DNA from: Myxococcales bacterium
GTDB lineage: Bacteria; Myxococcota; UBA727; GCA-2721815
Reading direction: 5' to 3'
Assembly (NCBI GenBank): GCA_002721815.1
Contig: PBLQ01000061.1
Span: forward strand, 172,905 to 236,904
Length of the DNA stretch: 64,000 nucleotides
Shown here in pieces: positions 26,789 to 35,540 of this stretch; within the stretch, counting starts at the first letter, position 1, and each line of letters starts with the position of its first letter. The translations under genes were made by a program, and so were the position numbers. Below the pieces are notes generated by a model. It saw nothing but the letters and a program-made list of their open reading frames with translations, made no database searches and was not told the DNA's origin.

Positions 26789-28258
26789 ATGATCCTCGAC
26801 CGGAAATTTTGGATTAGATTGATGATGCTGGCAGCAAAGAGCGGGACAAAATGGGGTGGCATGGCATGTTTAGCCATCGCATTTGCCGTTAGCTTTTCTA
26901 CCTCCATCAACGCTCAATCTTCAGGGTCAGCCGGACAGGCGCAGCAGGCCAACGGCCGTACGGACCCAGGAATCGCCAACAATCAGCAGTTCGGCGTACA
27001 AACCAACGGTCAAGGCCGTGGCGTGGCCGTTAAATCTAAAAAAACCCGAATGCACCTCAGCCTAGACGCTGCGGCAGGGGTCGATACCAACCCTTATTCA
27101 GTCCCCTCAGACCCCGATATCAACGGTGACCAAGTGGGTGCCGATATGGTGTTAAGGCTGCGGCCCGGTCTGGCCATGTCCAACTCAGACGCAGCCATCC
27201 TATGGGACACAGGATTCACGTTTGACTGGGGCATGATGCCAGGTGTGTTCAACGAACGTACGCAAAACAACTTGCTCTACCATGCTAACGCGCACGCTGG
27301 GCTCGAGTTTAATCGCGGCGCCCCTATGTCCTTTGCGATTCGAGATACTGTTGGTGCTTTCAGCGATCCTGGCCAAGTATCTTTAGGCCAAGTACAAAGC
27401 CGAATTAACAATGATTTCCTGGCCGGTTTGGCCTTCAAGCCTGGCGGCGGCGCATTGGTTCTCCGAACGGACTACAATTTTGGCTTCGAAAGATACATCA
27501 CACCCATCGGCTTTGAAGAGGGCAGCTCTAACATGGCCAATGGTGATTTCGACAGCATGAGGCACTATGCGCACGCTCGCGTCGATTGGCGCTTCTTTCC
27601 CAGAACTGGGGCCTATCTTGACCTGCGCGGCGGTGCCCATGTGTTCCCGTTTTCAGATGTGAACCCCGATTCTTATCCGTTCTGGGTTCGAACCGGTATT
27701 CTCGGGCAGTTCTCGCGTAAAAGCTCCGGTGTTGTCTCGCTCGGTTACGGCAATCCTTTCGTTATGGATACCCCCACAGGCGGTGGTGAGAAGACTTTAG
27801 TTACCGCTTCGTTCCCTGGCGTTATTGGTCACATGGAATACCGGTGGTTTCCCAACATGACCACCCAAATCGCTGGTGGTTTGAAACGGGATGTGACTCC
27901 GGCAGCGGTCTATCAATACGTTGCGAACTCAAGGGCGTACGTTCAATTTCAGCAAAAATTTGGTCGTAAAATGACCGCTTCGGGCGATGTTAGCTACGGT
28001 ATTCTCGAGTTTGGTGACGAACAATATTCGGGTCCTTACCCGTTCACCACCAAGCCTACAGGCCGTGTTGACCAAAACATCGGGGCCCGGCTTGAACTGG
28101 GATACAGCGTTTTCGAGTGGATGAGTGTTGGCCTGATGGAGCGATTCGCTTACAGAATTACCGAAGCGAACATGGTTGATTCCCTTTCTGGTAGAGTTTC
28201 CGGTAACTTAAGCTTTTTACGAAACGAACTCTTTGTTATCGGCTCCGTGCGTTACTAG
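26789..28258 (+). CDS. Outer-membrane beta-barrel protein beside polysaccharide export genes
   Basis: A 489-residue protein with a signal peptide (ends near STSINAQ), a Gln/Gly-rich linker and then a long run of alternating hydrophobic/polar strands, ending in an aromatic/Arg C-terminal strand (ELFVIGSVRY), typical of outer-membrane barrels. It immediately precedes the OPX and Wzc-type kinase genes, 90 bases apart. In Myxococcus xanthus a barrel encoded with a short OPX protein completes the outer-membrane polysaccharide channel; the same role is inferred here from length and position. An internal ATG at 26822 is an alternative start. Confidence 0.75.
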   Translation: MILDRKFWIRLMMLAAKSGTKWGGMACLAIAFAVSFSTSINAQSSGSAGQAQQANGRTDPGIANNQQFGVQTNGQGRGVAVKSKKTRMHLSLDAAAGVDTNPYSVPSDPDINGDQVGADMVLRLRPGLAMSNSDAAILWDTGFTFDWGMMPGVFNERTQNNLLYHANAHAGLEFNRGAPMSFAIRDTVGAFSDPGQVSLGQVQSRINNDFLAGLAFKPGGGALVLRTDYNFGFERYITPIGFEEGSSNMANGDFDSMRHYAHARVDWRFFPRTGAYLDLRGGAHVFPFSDVNPDSYPFWVRTGILGQFSRKSSGVVSLGYGNPFVMDTPTGGGEKTLVTASFPGVIGHMEYRWFPNMTTQIAGGLKRDVTPAAVYQYVANSRAYVQFQQKFGRKMTASGDVSYGILEFGDEQYSGPYPFTTKPTGRVDQNIGARLELGYSVFEWMSVGLMERFAYRITEANMVDSLSGRVSGNLSFLRNELFVIGSVRY

Positions 28259-28346
28259 GTGAGTTGGACCTAAGAAAAACCACCAAAACACCATTTGTCA
28301 TGCTATAGAGAGTGCATAGGCCTCAAATTTCGGGATTATATCAGTG

Positions 28347-28955
28347 ATGAGCTTCAGGACGAGTTTGACATTTCAGGTTTTGGCCTGTGGGTTATTGCTC
28401 GGCTGTGCCCACTCAGAGCCCGTGACGCCCGTCGTGACGGTTCAAGTGACCAATGCGGAAGCGCCGGTAACCATGCTTGGCGCAGGCGATGTCCTGGAGA
28501 TTCGAATCTATAACGAGCCGGAATTAAGTGGTATTCATCAGATTGGGTCGGATGGGAGTGTTCGCCTTCCATTGCTCGGGCCGATTATTCTTCAGGGGCT
28601 GTCCCCCGAGGACGCGACGGAGAAAATTACCGCGGGGTATAATTCAGAATTTTTACAGAACGCCCAAGTTTCTGTTTTTGTGAAAGAATTCAACTCGCGT
28701 AAGGTGTACGTACTTGGACAGGTGAAGAACCCAGGTCCTTATCCATTTGATGATAAAATGACCATTATTGCCGCAATTGCGAAGGCAGGCGGGACCACGA
28801 GATTGGCCGACCCGAATCGAACGGTGGTGACCCGAGACCAGGAAGGAAACCAGACCCGTTTGAATGCAATGGTTGGCGATATCGGTAAAGGGGAGGCACC
28901 AGATTTATCTCTGATGCCCGGTGATATTGTATTCGTTCCCGAAAGCCTGTTTTAA
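28347..28955 (+). CDS. Polysaccharide export lipoprotein (OPX/Wza family, short form)
   Basis: A 202-residue lipoprotein (LLLGC, Cys20) with the polysaccharide-biosynthesis/export domain: LGAGDVLEIRIYNEPELSG, RLPLLGPI near residues 50-90, and a SLBB-like segment VYVLGQVKNPGPYPF. Classical Wza is about 380 residues and ends in an amphipathic helix that forms the outer-membrane pore; this protein ends soon after the second domain and has no such helix. It must therefore work with another pore, most simply the adjacent barrel protein. ATG 28347 is used (GTG 28344 is also possible). The kinase gene follows after 2 bases. Confidence 0.9.
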   Translation: MSFRTSLTFQVLACGLLLGCAHSEPVTPVVTVQVTNAEAPVTMLGAGDVLEIRIYNEPELSGIHQIGSDGSVRLPLLGPIILQGLSPEDATEKITAGYNSEFLQNAQVSVFVKEFNSRKVYVLGQVKNPGPYPFDDKMTIIAAIAKAGGTTRLADPNRTVVTRDQEGNQTRLNAMVGDIGKGEAPDLSLMPGDIVFVPESLF

Positions 28956-28957
28956 CC

Positions 28958-31303
28958 ATGGATGAGCAACAAAATAAACCTCACCAGCCTTCCGAGGTCT
29001 GGCCCAATGTGACCCCGTTGCCCGGCCGAGGTAACGCAATTACGACGGATGTGCACAATACCCAGAGCGAGTCTGACTCTGAGTCTGCTATCGATTTATT
29101 TGAATACTTATTTATGATTCGTAAGCACTGGATGGTGTTTACGGTGGTCATTTTTGTTTCTGCCGTTGCTTCCGTTCTTTGGACGATGAAGCAGCCAAAG
29201 GTCTACAAGTCGCACGCGAGCATTATTATCAACAGTCGCGCGCCCAGGGTGCTCACGAATGTTCAAGAAGTAAATCCGGCTGGCGGCGGCAATTATTGGG
29301 CCACCGAATATTTTTACCGAACGGAATATAAAGTACTCGAAAGCCGCATGGTTGCTGCCCGGGCTGCTGAAATATTAAATATTGCTGCCGACGATGAGCA
29401 CAACGGAATCGCACGTATCAAAGAGGAAACGAAAAAAGCAGAAGCCAGGGCTCGTATGGATCCCGCTGCTTTGGTGCGCAGCATGTATTATATCGAACCC
29501 GATAAAAAATCTCGTGTGACCCGTGTGGTGGTAGAGCACCAAGACCCTCAGTACACGGCCAGGGTTGCGAATGCTGTGAGTGAAGCCTATTTGGAGCAAA
29601 ACCTGGATCAAAAAACTGCCAGTACCCGAGAGGCATCCAGTTGGCTCGCTGTTCAACACCAAGACCTCAAGAAAAAGTTAGAACAGTCTGAGCAAGCACT
29701 TTTTGATTATATGGCGACCAAGAATGTTTTGAATGCGAGTCTGGAAAGCCAGGAAGCGGAAGTGCTCCAAAGATTAACGGCGTTCAATTCCAGGTTGGCG
29801 GAGGTGCAAGCGGAGCGTATCGCGTCGGAACTCCGTGTGGAGGCACTTCAACAGGCCCGGCAAGATACCAACACGCTCGACTCTTTAGATGAAGTCAGGC
29901 AAACGGTGATTATTGGTGAGTTAAAGAGCCGATTGGTAGAGCTTAATGGCAAAAAATCTGACCTGGAAAGCCGGTATAAGAAAGCACACCCAAAGGTCCA
30001 AACCATCAACCGTCAAATTCAGTTAGTTAAAGCCAACCTCGCTAAGGAGGTTGATGGGGTATTAATGGGGCTGGAGCGTGCCGCCGCTTCTTTGCAAACC
30101 ACTGAGCAAGGCCTCAAAACTGCGATCGCAAATGAAAAGTCGAAGGAAGCCTATCTCAACAAACTGAAGTTGGATTACACCAGGCTTAAAAGGGAAGTCG
30201 ATACCAATAAAAAGTTATTCGAGCTTGTGACGAGCCGTCTGAAAGAAACGGATCTATCGGGCATGTTACGTGTGAACAACGCCTTCATTTTGGATCCCGC
30301 AAAGGTGCCCAATGCACCGTTCAAGCCCAGTCTTCGTCGTAATGGCTTCATGGGCTGTTTATTGGGACTCTTCCTCGCACTGGCGTTGGTGGTGTTTTTG
30401 GAGGTCACGGATAATACTTTGAGGTCTCCGGAGGACATTCAGGAAATCCTTGGTACTGCTTTTCTTGGCATGTTACCTGTGATCGACCGGGAAGAGGAAA
30501 ACATACCGAAGAATGTGGTGCCCGTCTCTGAGACGGTCAAGCAAACCAAGCACAGGGATTTCTATATTCTAGAGAATCCCAAAAGTATGTCTGCAGAATG
30601 TATCCGATCCATTCGAACCAACCTGCTGTTCATGAGCCCCGATCGTGCTTTAGAGAGTATGGTGGTAACGTCGGCCATTCCGCAAGAGGGGAAAACAACC
30701 ACCGCCATTTCATTGGCCATCACGATGGCGCAGTCAGGTTCTCGAACGTTGTTGGTGGATACAGACATGCGTCGCCCCCGGTTACACCGATCGTTTGGGC
30801 TTAAAAACGAAGTGGGAATTACCAGTGCCATTGTTGGGGATAAAACCTTAGACGAGGCGATTCAAAGAACAGAAGTGGAAGGCCTCGACTTATTGGTTTG
30901 CGGGCCTGTGCCACCCAATCCGGCAGAGTTGCTGCACACCCAGCGGTTCGTAAAGGTATTTAATGATCTGAAGGCCAGGTACGACAGGGTCATTTTTGAT
31001 TCACCACCCGTGGGGGCGGTTACCGATCCTGTGATTTTGTCCACACTTGTAGACGGCACAATCTTGGTTGTGAAGAGTGGAAAAACCACGCGTCACCTGG
31101 GCCGTCAGTCCATGAGAACGCTGCGAGACGCCAACGTCAACGTTCTGGGGGCCATCCTCAACGATGTTGCCTTGTCGAGAAAGAAATACGGCTACTACTA
31201 CAGCCGATACTATCGATACGGTACCTATTACGGCCAGTATTACGGACCCTATGGTGCTGACGAAAGCGAAGACGGGGGCGGGGACCAAAAGAATTCGGCT
31301 TAG
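28958..31303 (+). CDS. Wzc-type chain-length/tyrosine kinase (BY-kinase)
   Basis: A 781-residue co-polymerase with two membrane helices (HWMVFTVVIFVSAVASVLW and MGCLLGLFLALALVVFLE) flanking a coiled-coil periplasmic Wzz domain. Its cytoplasmic BY-kinase has Walker A (IPQEGKTTTAI, near 577), Walker A' (LLVDTDMRRPRLH) and Walker B (VIFDSPPVGA). The C-terminal tail has about a dozen Tyr in a short stretch, the autophosphorylation cluster that controls polymer length and export. With the barrel and OPX genes it forms an export line across both membranes; no polymerase, flippase or glycosyltransferase is in this window. Confidence 0.93.
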   Translation: MDEQQNKPHQPSEVWPNVTPLPGRGNAITTDVHNTQSESDSESAIDLFEYLFMIRKHWMVFTVVIFVSAVASVLWTMKQPKVYKSHASIIINSRAPRVLTNVQEVNPAGGGNYWATEYFYRTEYKVLESRMVAARAAEILNIAADDEHNGIARIKEETKKAEARARMDPAALVRSMYYIEPDKKSRVTRVVVEHQDPQYTARVANAVSEAYLEQNLDQKTASTREASSWLAVQHQDLKKKLEQSEQALFDYMATKNVLNASLESQEAEVLQRLTAFNSRLAEVQAERIASELRVEALQQARQDTNTLDSLDEVRQTVIIGELKSRLVELNGKKSDLESRYKKAHPKVQTINRQIQLVKANLAKEVDGVLMGLERAAASLQTTEQGLKTAIANEKSKEAYLNKLKLDYTRLKREVDTNKKLFELVTSRLKETDLSGMLRVNNAFILDPAKVPNAPFKPSLRRNGFMGCLLGLFLALALVVFLEVTDNTLRSPEDIQEILGTAFLGMLPVIDREEENIPKNVVPVSETVKQTKHRDFYILENPKSMSAECIRSIRTNLLFMSPDRALESMVVTSAIPQEGKTTTAISLAITMAQSGSRTLLVDTDMRRPRLHRSFGLKNEVGITSAIVGDKTLDEAIQRTEVEGLDLLVCGPVPPNPAELLHTQRFVKVFNDLKARYDRVIFDSPPVGAVTDPVILSTLVDGTILVVKSGKTTRHLGRQSMRTLRDANVNVLGAILNDVALSRKKYGYYYSRYYRYGTYYGQYYGPYGADESEDGGGDQKNSA

Positions 31304-31821
31304 CTCGTCTCGTCCATCTTTTTGTATTCTTGCGCGTAATTTTTATAGGTCATCCAGCCACCCGCAATCATCATCTGGTCTTTTTCATTGACCGGTCTTA
31401 TGACTTTGGCTGGACTTCCCATGACTAAAGAACCGGGTGGGATTTGTGTACCGACGGTGACCAGGGCTCCTGCGGCCACCAGCGAGCCTTTTCCGATGGT
31501 CGCGTTATCAAGTACGATCGCGCCCATTCCGATGAGACATTCATCTTCAACGGTACAGCCATGCAAAACCACATTGTGTCCAACCGTGACGCGATCTCCC
31601 ACTCGGGTATGACTAAAGCCTTCAGTGAGATGGATGACCGTACCGTCTTGTATGGAAGTGTCTTCACCTACTTCAATCTGACCCATATCGCCACGCAACA
31701 CCACGCTGGGCCACACGCTGGAGCCTGCCCCGATCTTGATTTGTCCGATCAGGGTTGCCATGGGGTGGATATAAGCCGTGTCGTTGATTGTTGGTGTATT
31801 GCCATTAAATGTTTGAATCAT
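31300..31821 (-). CDS. Gamma-carbonic anhydrase-like left-handed beta-helix protein
   Basis: A 173-residue protein of the YrdA/PaaY/CaiE class, a hexapeptide-repeat trimer. Seen are WPSVVLRGDMGQIEVGEDTS, the metal-binding TVIHLTEGF, VTVGHNVVLHGCTV and PPGSLVMGSPAKVIR. The three His in TVIH and VGHNVVLHG would hold a metal, so carbonic anhydrase-like activity is possible, but several relatives lack it. It is followed, 2 bases further in its upstream direction, by a DUF192 lipoprotein gene, which suggests co-transcription. Confidence 0.85.
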   Translation of the reverse strand: MIQTFNGNTPTINDTAYIHPMATLIGQIKIGAGSSVWPSVVLRGDMGQIEVGEDTSIQDGTVIHLTEGFSHTRVGDRVTVGHNVVLHGCTVEDECLIGMGAIVLDNATIGKGSLVAAGALVTVGTQIPPGSLVMGSPAKVIRPVNEKDQMMIAGGWMTYKNYAQEYKKMDETS

Positions 31822-31823
31822 GT

Positions 31824-32315
31824 CTACCTCACCAAAGCCAAGTTAATGTCTTGGGTTATAATTTTTTGACCACTTTTGATGTTGTGTTTTCGACAAGTAC
31901 CGGCGATGACTTCAAGTACGTAACGTGATTGTTTCTCTACGTGACGAGACTCTAAAGTCATGGGCTCTGCATTTTCCACAATGCCCACGATCTCCATCGC
32001 TTCATTAATAAAAATAATGTCCAATGGAACGTAAGTGTTTTTCATCCAAAAGCTCAATCGCTCGGTATGCGGGAAGATGAAAAACATGCCTTCGTTAGGC
32101 TGTAGGCTCTCTCGAAACATCAGCCCTTTTTGACGGTCTGTCGGGGTTCGGGCGATACTGACCTTTATATTAATTTTTTTATTGGACGTTTCGAGGACAA
32201 CCGTTGGATTTACTTCTGTTGTTGTAACCAATGTTTTATTTGTTTCCTGTGGTGAGGTACAGGCAATGCCGATTGCCAGTGAAGATAAGAAAGCAGGTAA
32301 GATCGTGGGTGACAT
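31824..32315 (-). CDS. DUF192 lipoprotein
   Basis: A 163-residue predicted lipoprotein (lipobox GIAC, Cys19) with a DUF192 domain: RQKGLMFRESLQPNEGMFF, SFWMKNTYVPLDIIFI and a VLEVIAG block. The family is widespread, and its role is not established. It sits directly downstream of the exonuclease and upstream of the beta-helix gene in a three-gene run. Confidence 0.88.
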   Translation of the reverse strand: MSPTILPAFLSSLAIGIACTSPQETNKTLVTTTEVNPTVVLETSNKKINIKVSIARTPTDRQKGLMFRESLQPNEGMFFIFPHTERLSFWMKNTYVPLDIIFINEAMEIVGIVENAEPMTLESRHVEKQSRYVLEVIAGTCRKHNIKSGQKIITQDINLALVR

Positions 32316-33020
32316 TTAAGTGTTACTTTCTTGGCTCGCATTCTTTTTAGCGAGGTAAGCTTGGAATGATTTTTCTTGCTCTGTTTTCAATATGTTTTGT
32401 TGGTCCATTAAATCCTCTAAGGATTTCCGTCCTATCTTTTTTCTTAACTTAAGGAGCAGTTCAGCAGTGGCCGTCGCATCAGCCAACGCACGATGGGCGC
32501 CATTTAAACTCACACCCCATCGGCGCGAGGCATCGGTCAGTTTTTTGCCCTTTTTATATTTGTCGAATTCTTTGATGAACACACAAGGGTCTACCCAGGC
32601 CAGGGTGGGTAATTCTTTGTTTTCATTTTCAAACGCCTTTTCTATAAAACGGCGATCAAAGTCGGCGTTATAAGCGACCATAAATGCTGATCTTTCCATG
32701 AGCGCTTGCAGCTCGGGCATGACCTCTTGCCACGCAGGGGCGTGTCGTAGCATCTCGTCTTGAATCCCTGTGAGTTGCTTGATTTCATTGGACAACTCGC
32801 CCTTGAACTCGATGAGGTGTGCGCCCTTTGAAATGAGATGGCCATGACGACAATACACCCAGGCCAACTCAATGATTTGGTCTTTATGTGGGTGGAGGCC
32901 CGTGGTTTCAGTGTCTACCACCAAAAAAGGCAGGGAAGCCCAATTGGAGGCATTATCGCCTTCATTGGCCATCTGCGTGGTCGGTTTGCCCGAAAATAAA
33001 GAAAGTTGGTGTTCGTCCAT
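32316..33020 (-). CDS. DEDDh 3'-5' exonuclease (DnaQ/epsilon-like)
   Basis: A 234-residue 3'-5' exonuclease of the DnaQ fold with FLVVDTETTGLHP (DxE), VAYNADFDRRFIEKAF and HRALADATATAELLL. These place the D, E, D, H and final D residues correctly. A C-terminal helical tail of about 50 residues follows. It may proofread or act in repair; no polymerase gene adjoins it. The start at 33020 is chosen; an ATG at 33044 would add eight residues. Confidence 0.88.
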   Translation of the reverse strand: MDEHQLSLFSGKPTTQMANEGDNASNWASLPFLVVDTETTGLHPHKDQIIELAWVYCRHGHLISKGAHLIEFKGELSNEIKQLTGIQDEMLRHAPAWQEVMPELQALMERSAFMVAYNADFDRRFIEKAFENENKELPTLAWVDPCVFIKEFDKYKKGKKLTDASRRWGVSLNGAHRALADATATAELLLKLRKKIGRKSLEDLMDQQNILKTEQEKSFQAYLAKKNASQESNT

Positions 33021-33160
33021 GATCGTCTTGCACCATGAAACCACAACAAGAGACGAAAGCCAACGATTGTAAGATGAACATCAATGCACAGAGCTACGGC
33101 ACGTTGCTCGTCATCATCGCATGAGGGATAATTGTTGAGAGATTCTGGTGTGATGACGGC

Positions 33161-33601
33161 TTAGGCACGCCCTGTGTCATCAAAAAGCAGGAGGGTTTTT
33201 CCGATTCGGAGCCGGTCTCCGGGCTTCAAGCTGGCGTCATTGACCGCTTGCCCGTTGACTTTGACACCATTGGTGCTCATCAAATCTGCCACGCTGAGGC
33301 CATTGGGGTGGGCAAAAATCATGGCATGAGATTTACTCACGGCAGGGTCTTCCAACAAAATATCGTTGTCGCGCTCATCGAATTGAAGGCGGCTTGCAGC
33401 GCCATCGTGTGTGTTCAGATGTTCTTGCATGCGGCTTTGCAAACGCTCCGTGAGAATTTGGTCGCCAGAAAGCGTCACTTGCATGGTGATTTCTTGGGTT
33501 TGGTCCAAACGACCGATGAGGCGGAAGGTGCCCGGTTTCAAATTGAACCGGGTTCCATGTACAGGGCCGTCAATAATTACCAACTGGTTTTGATGCTGCA
33601 T
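33161..33601 (-). CDS. FHA-domain protein
   Basis: A 146-residue protein with one forkhead-associated domain: the canonical SHAMIFAHPNG (Ser-His), STNGVKVNGQAV and PGDRLRIGKTLLLF. FHA domains bind phosphothreonine peptides. An N-terminal strand set (FRLIGRLDQTQ) begins the fold, with an insertion of about 35 residues before SHAM. GGAGG lies 7 bases before the ATG at 33601. It stands alone, opposite the patatin gene, so its partner kinase is unknown. Confidence 0.88.
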   Translation of the reverse strand: MQHQNQLVIIDGPVHGTRFNLKPGTFRLIGRLDQTQEITMQVTLSGDQILTERLQSRMQEHLNTHDGAASRLQFDERDNDILLEDPAVSKSHAMIFAHPNGLSVADLMSTNGVKVNGQAVNDASLKPGDRLRIGKTLLLFDDTGRA

Positions 33602-33747
33602 GGGGCGTCCTCCATGAAATCCCAAAAATCCTAAGGGCTTAAACCTTTATAGCCCGGGCCCGAGAAAAAAGCAGATTTTTGACCTTTTCCGCATTCTTGC
33701 ATTTGACTGAGGACAGTCCTATTTTCCCTGAAAGATTTTTTCGGGGG

Positions 33748-35214
33748 ATGGAGGAGTCGGCCTTGTCCGTGCAACAGGACGCATACGACCTGCTACAACA
33801 ACGTGCCTTTGTTGCTCAGCTTGCCTCAATTGAAATTGCAATGGTGCAACAAATGGTGGCCGAACCCAGCTGGCTAACGTCGGAAGATGAGGCAACCTTA
33901 CGATGGGCATTGTCCATGGCGCGGGTTTCCCAGGTGGTATCCGACGAGACCCGGCCCCATTCGGCGATCGATGTGGGCCACGCCACTGATATGTTTCGGC
34001 AAAAGCTACACAAATTGCTCGCCCCTTGCGTGGGAACCTCAATGGTGGTGAGGCGCGATGTGGTGCCTAAACAAATGAAGGCCATTTCAAAGTTGCTCAC
34101 CGAAGAAAGAGCGGCTTTGTTGAGTTTGTATGGAACTCGGATGTCGCCAGAAGCGTTGGATCGTGCTGTTCGGAAGAGACCTCTGGCTTTGGCATTGGGT
34201 GGGGGCGGTGGAACCGGCTACGTATTTTTGGGTGCGATGATGGAATTGGATGAGGCGGGTTTGGTGCCCGATGTCATCGCGGGCAGCTCAATGGGGGCTA
34301 TCTTGGGCGCTTTCCGGGCAATCACCCCACATTTTCACGTGGAAGAGATGCGTAAATTGATTTCGTCGCTGTCTTGGTCACGCGTCTTTCGTCTCTTTGA
34401 ACGAAAAAGTAGGTTTGGCATCCCCGCCACCTTATCCCTCTACCTGCGTGAGGTCATCGGCCATGAGTTCGAGCGGGAGGAAGGTTTTTTGGCCCTCAAG
34501 GATTTGAGTATTCCTCTGAGGGTGGTGGTGGCCGGCCTGAAAGGTACTGATGAAGAGAATGCGCTCGATTTGGACCGGTATGCCCACCTGCTCGACGATA
34601 CGGCCGAAAACCCTTTAAATATGCGCAAAAGGGCTGGTAGCATCCTAAAAACGGTGGTGGATTTTGCACGACAGCCCATCAAAAGAATTACTTTGGGTTT
34701 GACCGAGCAAAGCCAAACGTTTGATGTGCTGGACGCCATCGGTTTTTCAGCATCTGTGCCCGGCATGATTCATTACGATATAGAACGGAATGACCCCAGG
34801 ATGCTGGATTTGGTTGAAGGCATAATGGCCCAAGAAGGTGTTTCCCGGTTTTTTGATGGTGGCTTTGCAGACAACTTGCCGGGTCTGGACGCGTGGTATG
34901 CGGCTCAAGATGGCAGTATTTGCCAAAGAGACCCCTTCGTTCTGACCCTGGATAGTTTTGCGCCCCAAATATCGCGGCACATATTGTTTTTGCCGCTGAT
35001 GCGCCTGGCTGCAGAGCGCAGCAAGGAGGGGCGCGCGGTATCCGACCTAAATATCGAGTATAAAAAGGTTTTATCTCCAATACACGTGGTTCCGAAGGCC
35101 GAGGCGTTCGTTCGTGCTGTGAAGAATGGCCGTAACGAAACCAAGCCTCACATCCCATTCATTCGTAAAATGGTGGGCCCCATTCCTGAGCCGCCTTGCC
35201 TAAAATCGTCGTAA
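33748..35214 (+). CDS. Patatin-like phospholipase
   Basis: About 488 residues with a patatin lipase domain: the oxyanion loop LALGGGGGTGYVFLGAM, the nucleophile elbow GSSMGAILGAF (GxSxG) and the DGGFADNLPG catalytic Asp motif. An N-terminal helical region of about 140 residues and an insert between the Ser and Asp motifs make it longer than plant patatins. No signal peptide is obvious. The first ATG with a suitable context is 33748, but the frame is open from a TTG at 33679, so the 5' end is uncertain. Confidence 0.85.
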   Translation: MEESALSVQQDAYDLLQQRAFVAQLASIEIAMVQQMVAEPSWLTSEDEATLRWALSMARVSQVVSDETRPHSAIDVGHATDMFRQKLHKLLAPCVGTSMVVRRDVVPKQMKAISKLLTEERAALLSLYGTRMSPEALDRAVRKRPLALALGGGGGTGYVFLGAMMELDEAGLVPDVIAGSSMGAILGAFRAITPHFHVEEMRKLISSLSWSRVFRLFERKSRFGIPATLSLYLREVIGHEFEREEGFLALKDLSIPLRVVVAGLKGTDEENALDLDRYAHLLDDTAENPLNMRKRAGSILKTVVDFARQPIKRITLGLTEQSQTFDVLDAIGFSASVPGMIHYDIERNDPRMLDLVEGIMAQEGVSRFFDGGFADNLPGLDAWYAAQDGSICQRDPFVLTLDSFAPQISRHILFLPLMRLAAERSKEGRAVSDLNIEYKKVLSPIHVVPKAEAFVRAVKNGRNETKPHIPFIRKMVGPIPEPPCLKSS

Positions 35215-35283
35215 AGGGCTTTAAACCGAGCTGAAAAAGATCCAGATTGCTGCACCTTTCTTGTCTGAAAAAGGGTTTAAGCT

Positions 35284-35312
35284 TTGACAAAGGGGGTTCC
35301 GCCCTTTAAAGA
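35284..35312 (+). promoter_or_regulatory. Possible promoter with spacer palindrome upstream of the Fic-fold gene
   Basis: TTGACA at 35284-35289 is followed, after 17 bases, by TAAAGA at 35307-35312. Within the spacer AAAGGG and CCCTTT form an inverted repeat around 7 bases, which would be suited to a repressor. The rest of the 326-base gap (35215-35540) shows no convincing gene; the leader from here to the ATG would be about 220 bases. Confidence 0.35.
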
Positions 35313-35540
35313 CCCGATCGTTCAAGACATAGAGTCTTGGCTACCAAAAAGGTTATTAAAGCATTTTATGCCATACTTGAGGCAAAAAATATGTGTAAAA
35401 CCTGGACTGAGACGCCACGCGCCTAAGTGGGCCTCGTCCAACATCAGGCAGCATTTTGCTGTTCAGAGCACCGCTTCTGTTCATAAACCTGACTTTACTG
35501 TACTGGAATGCACCTTTTCTTGTGGGGAGAATATTTAGAT

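Noticed and set aside
35284-35538. 84-residue ORF upstream of the Fic-fold gene
   Set aside because: TTG start lies in the promoter-like TTGACA, no ribosome site and no recognisable protein features.
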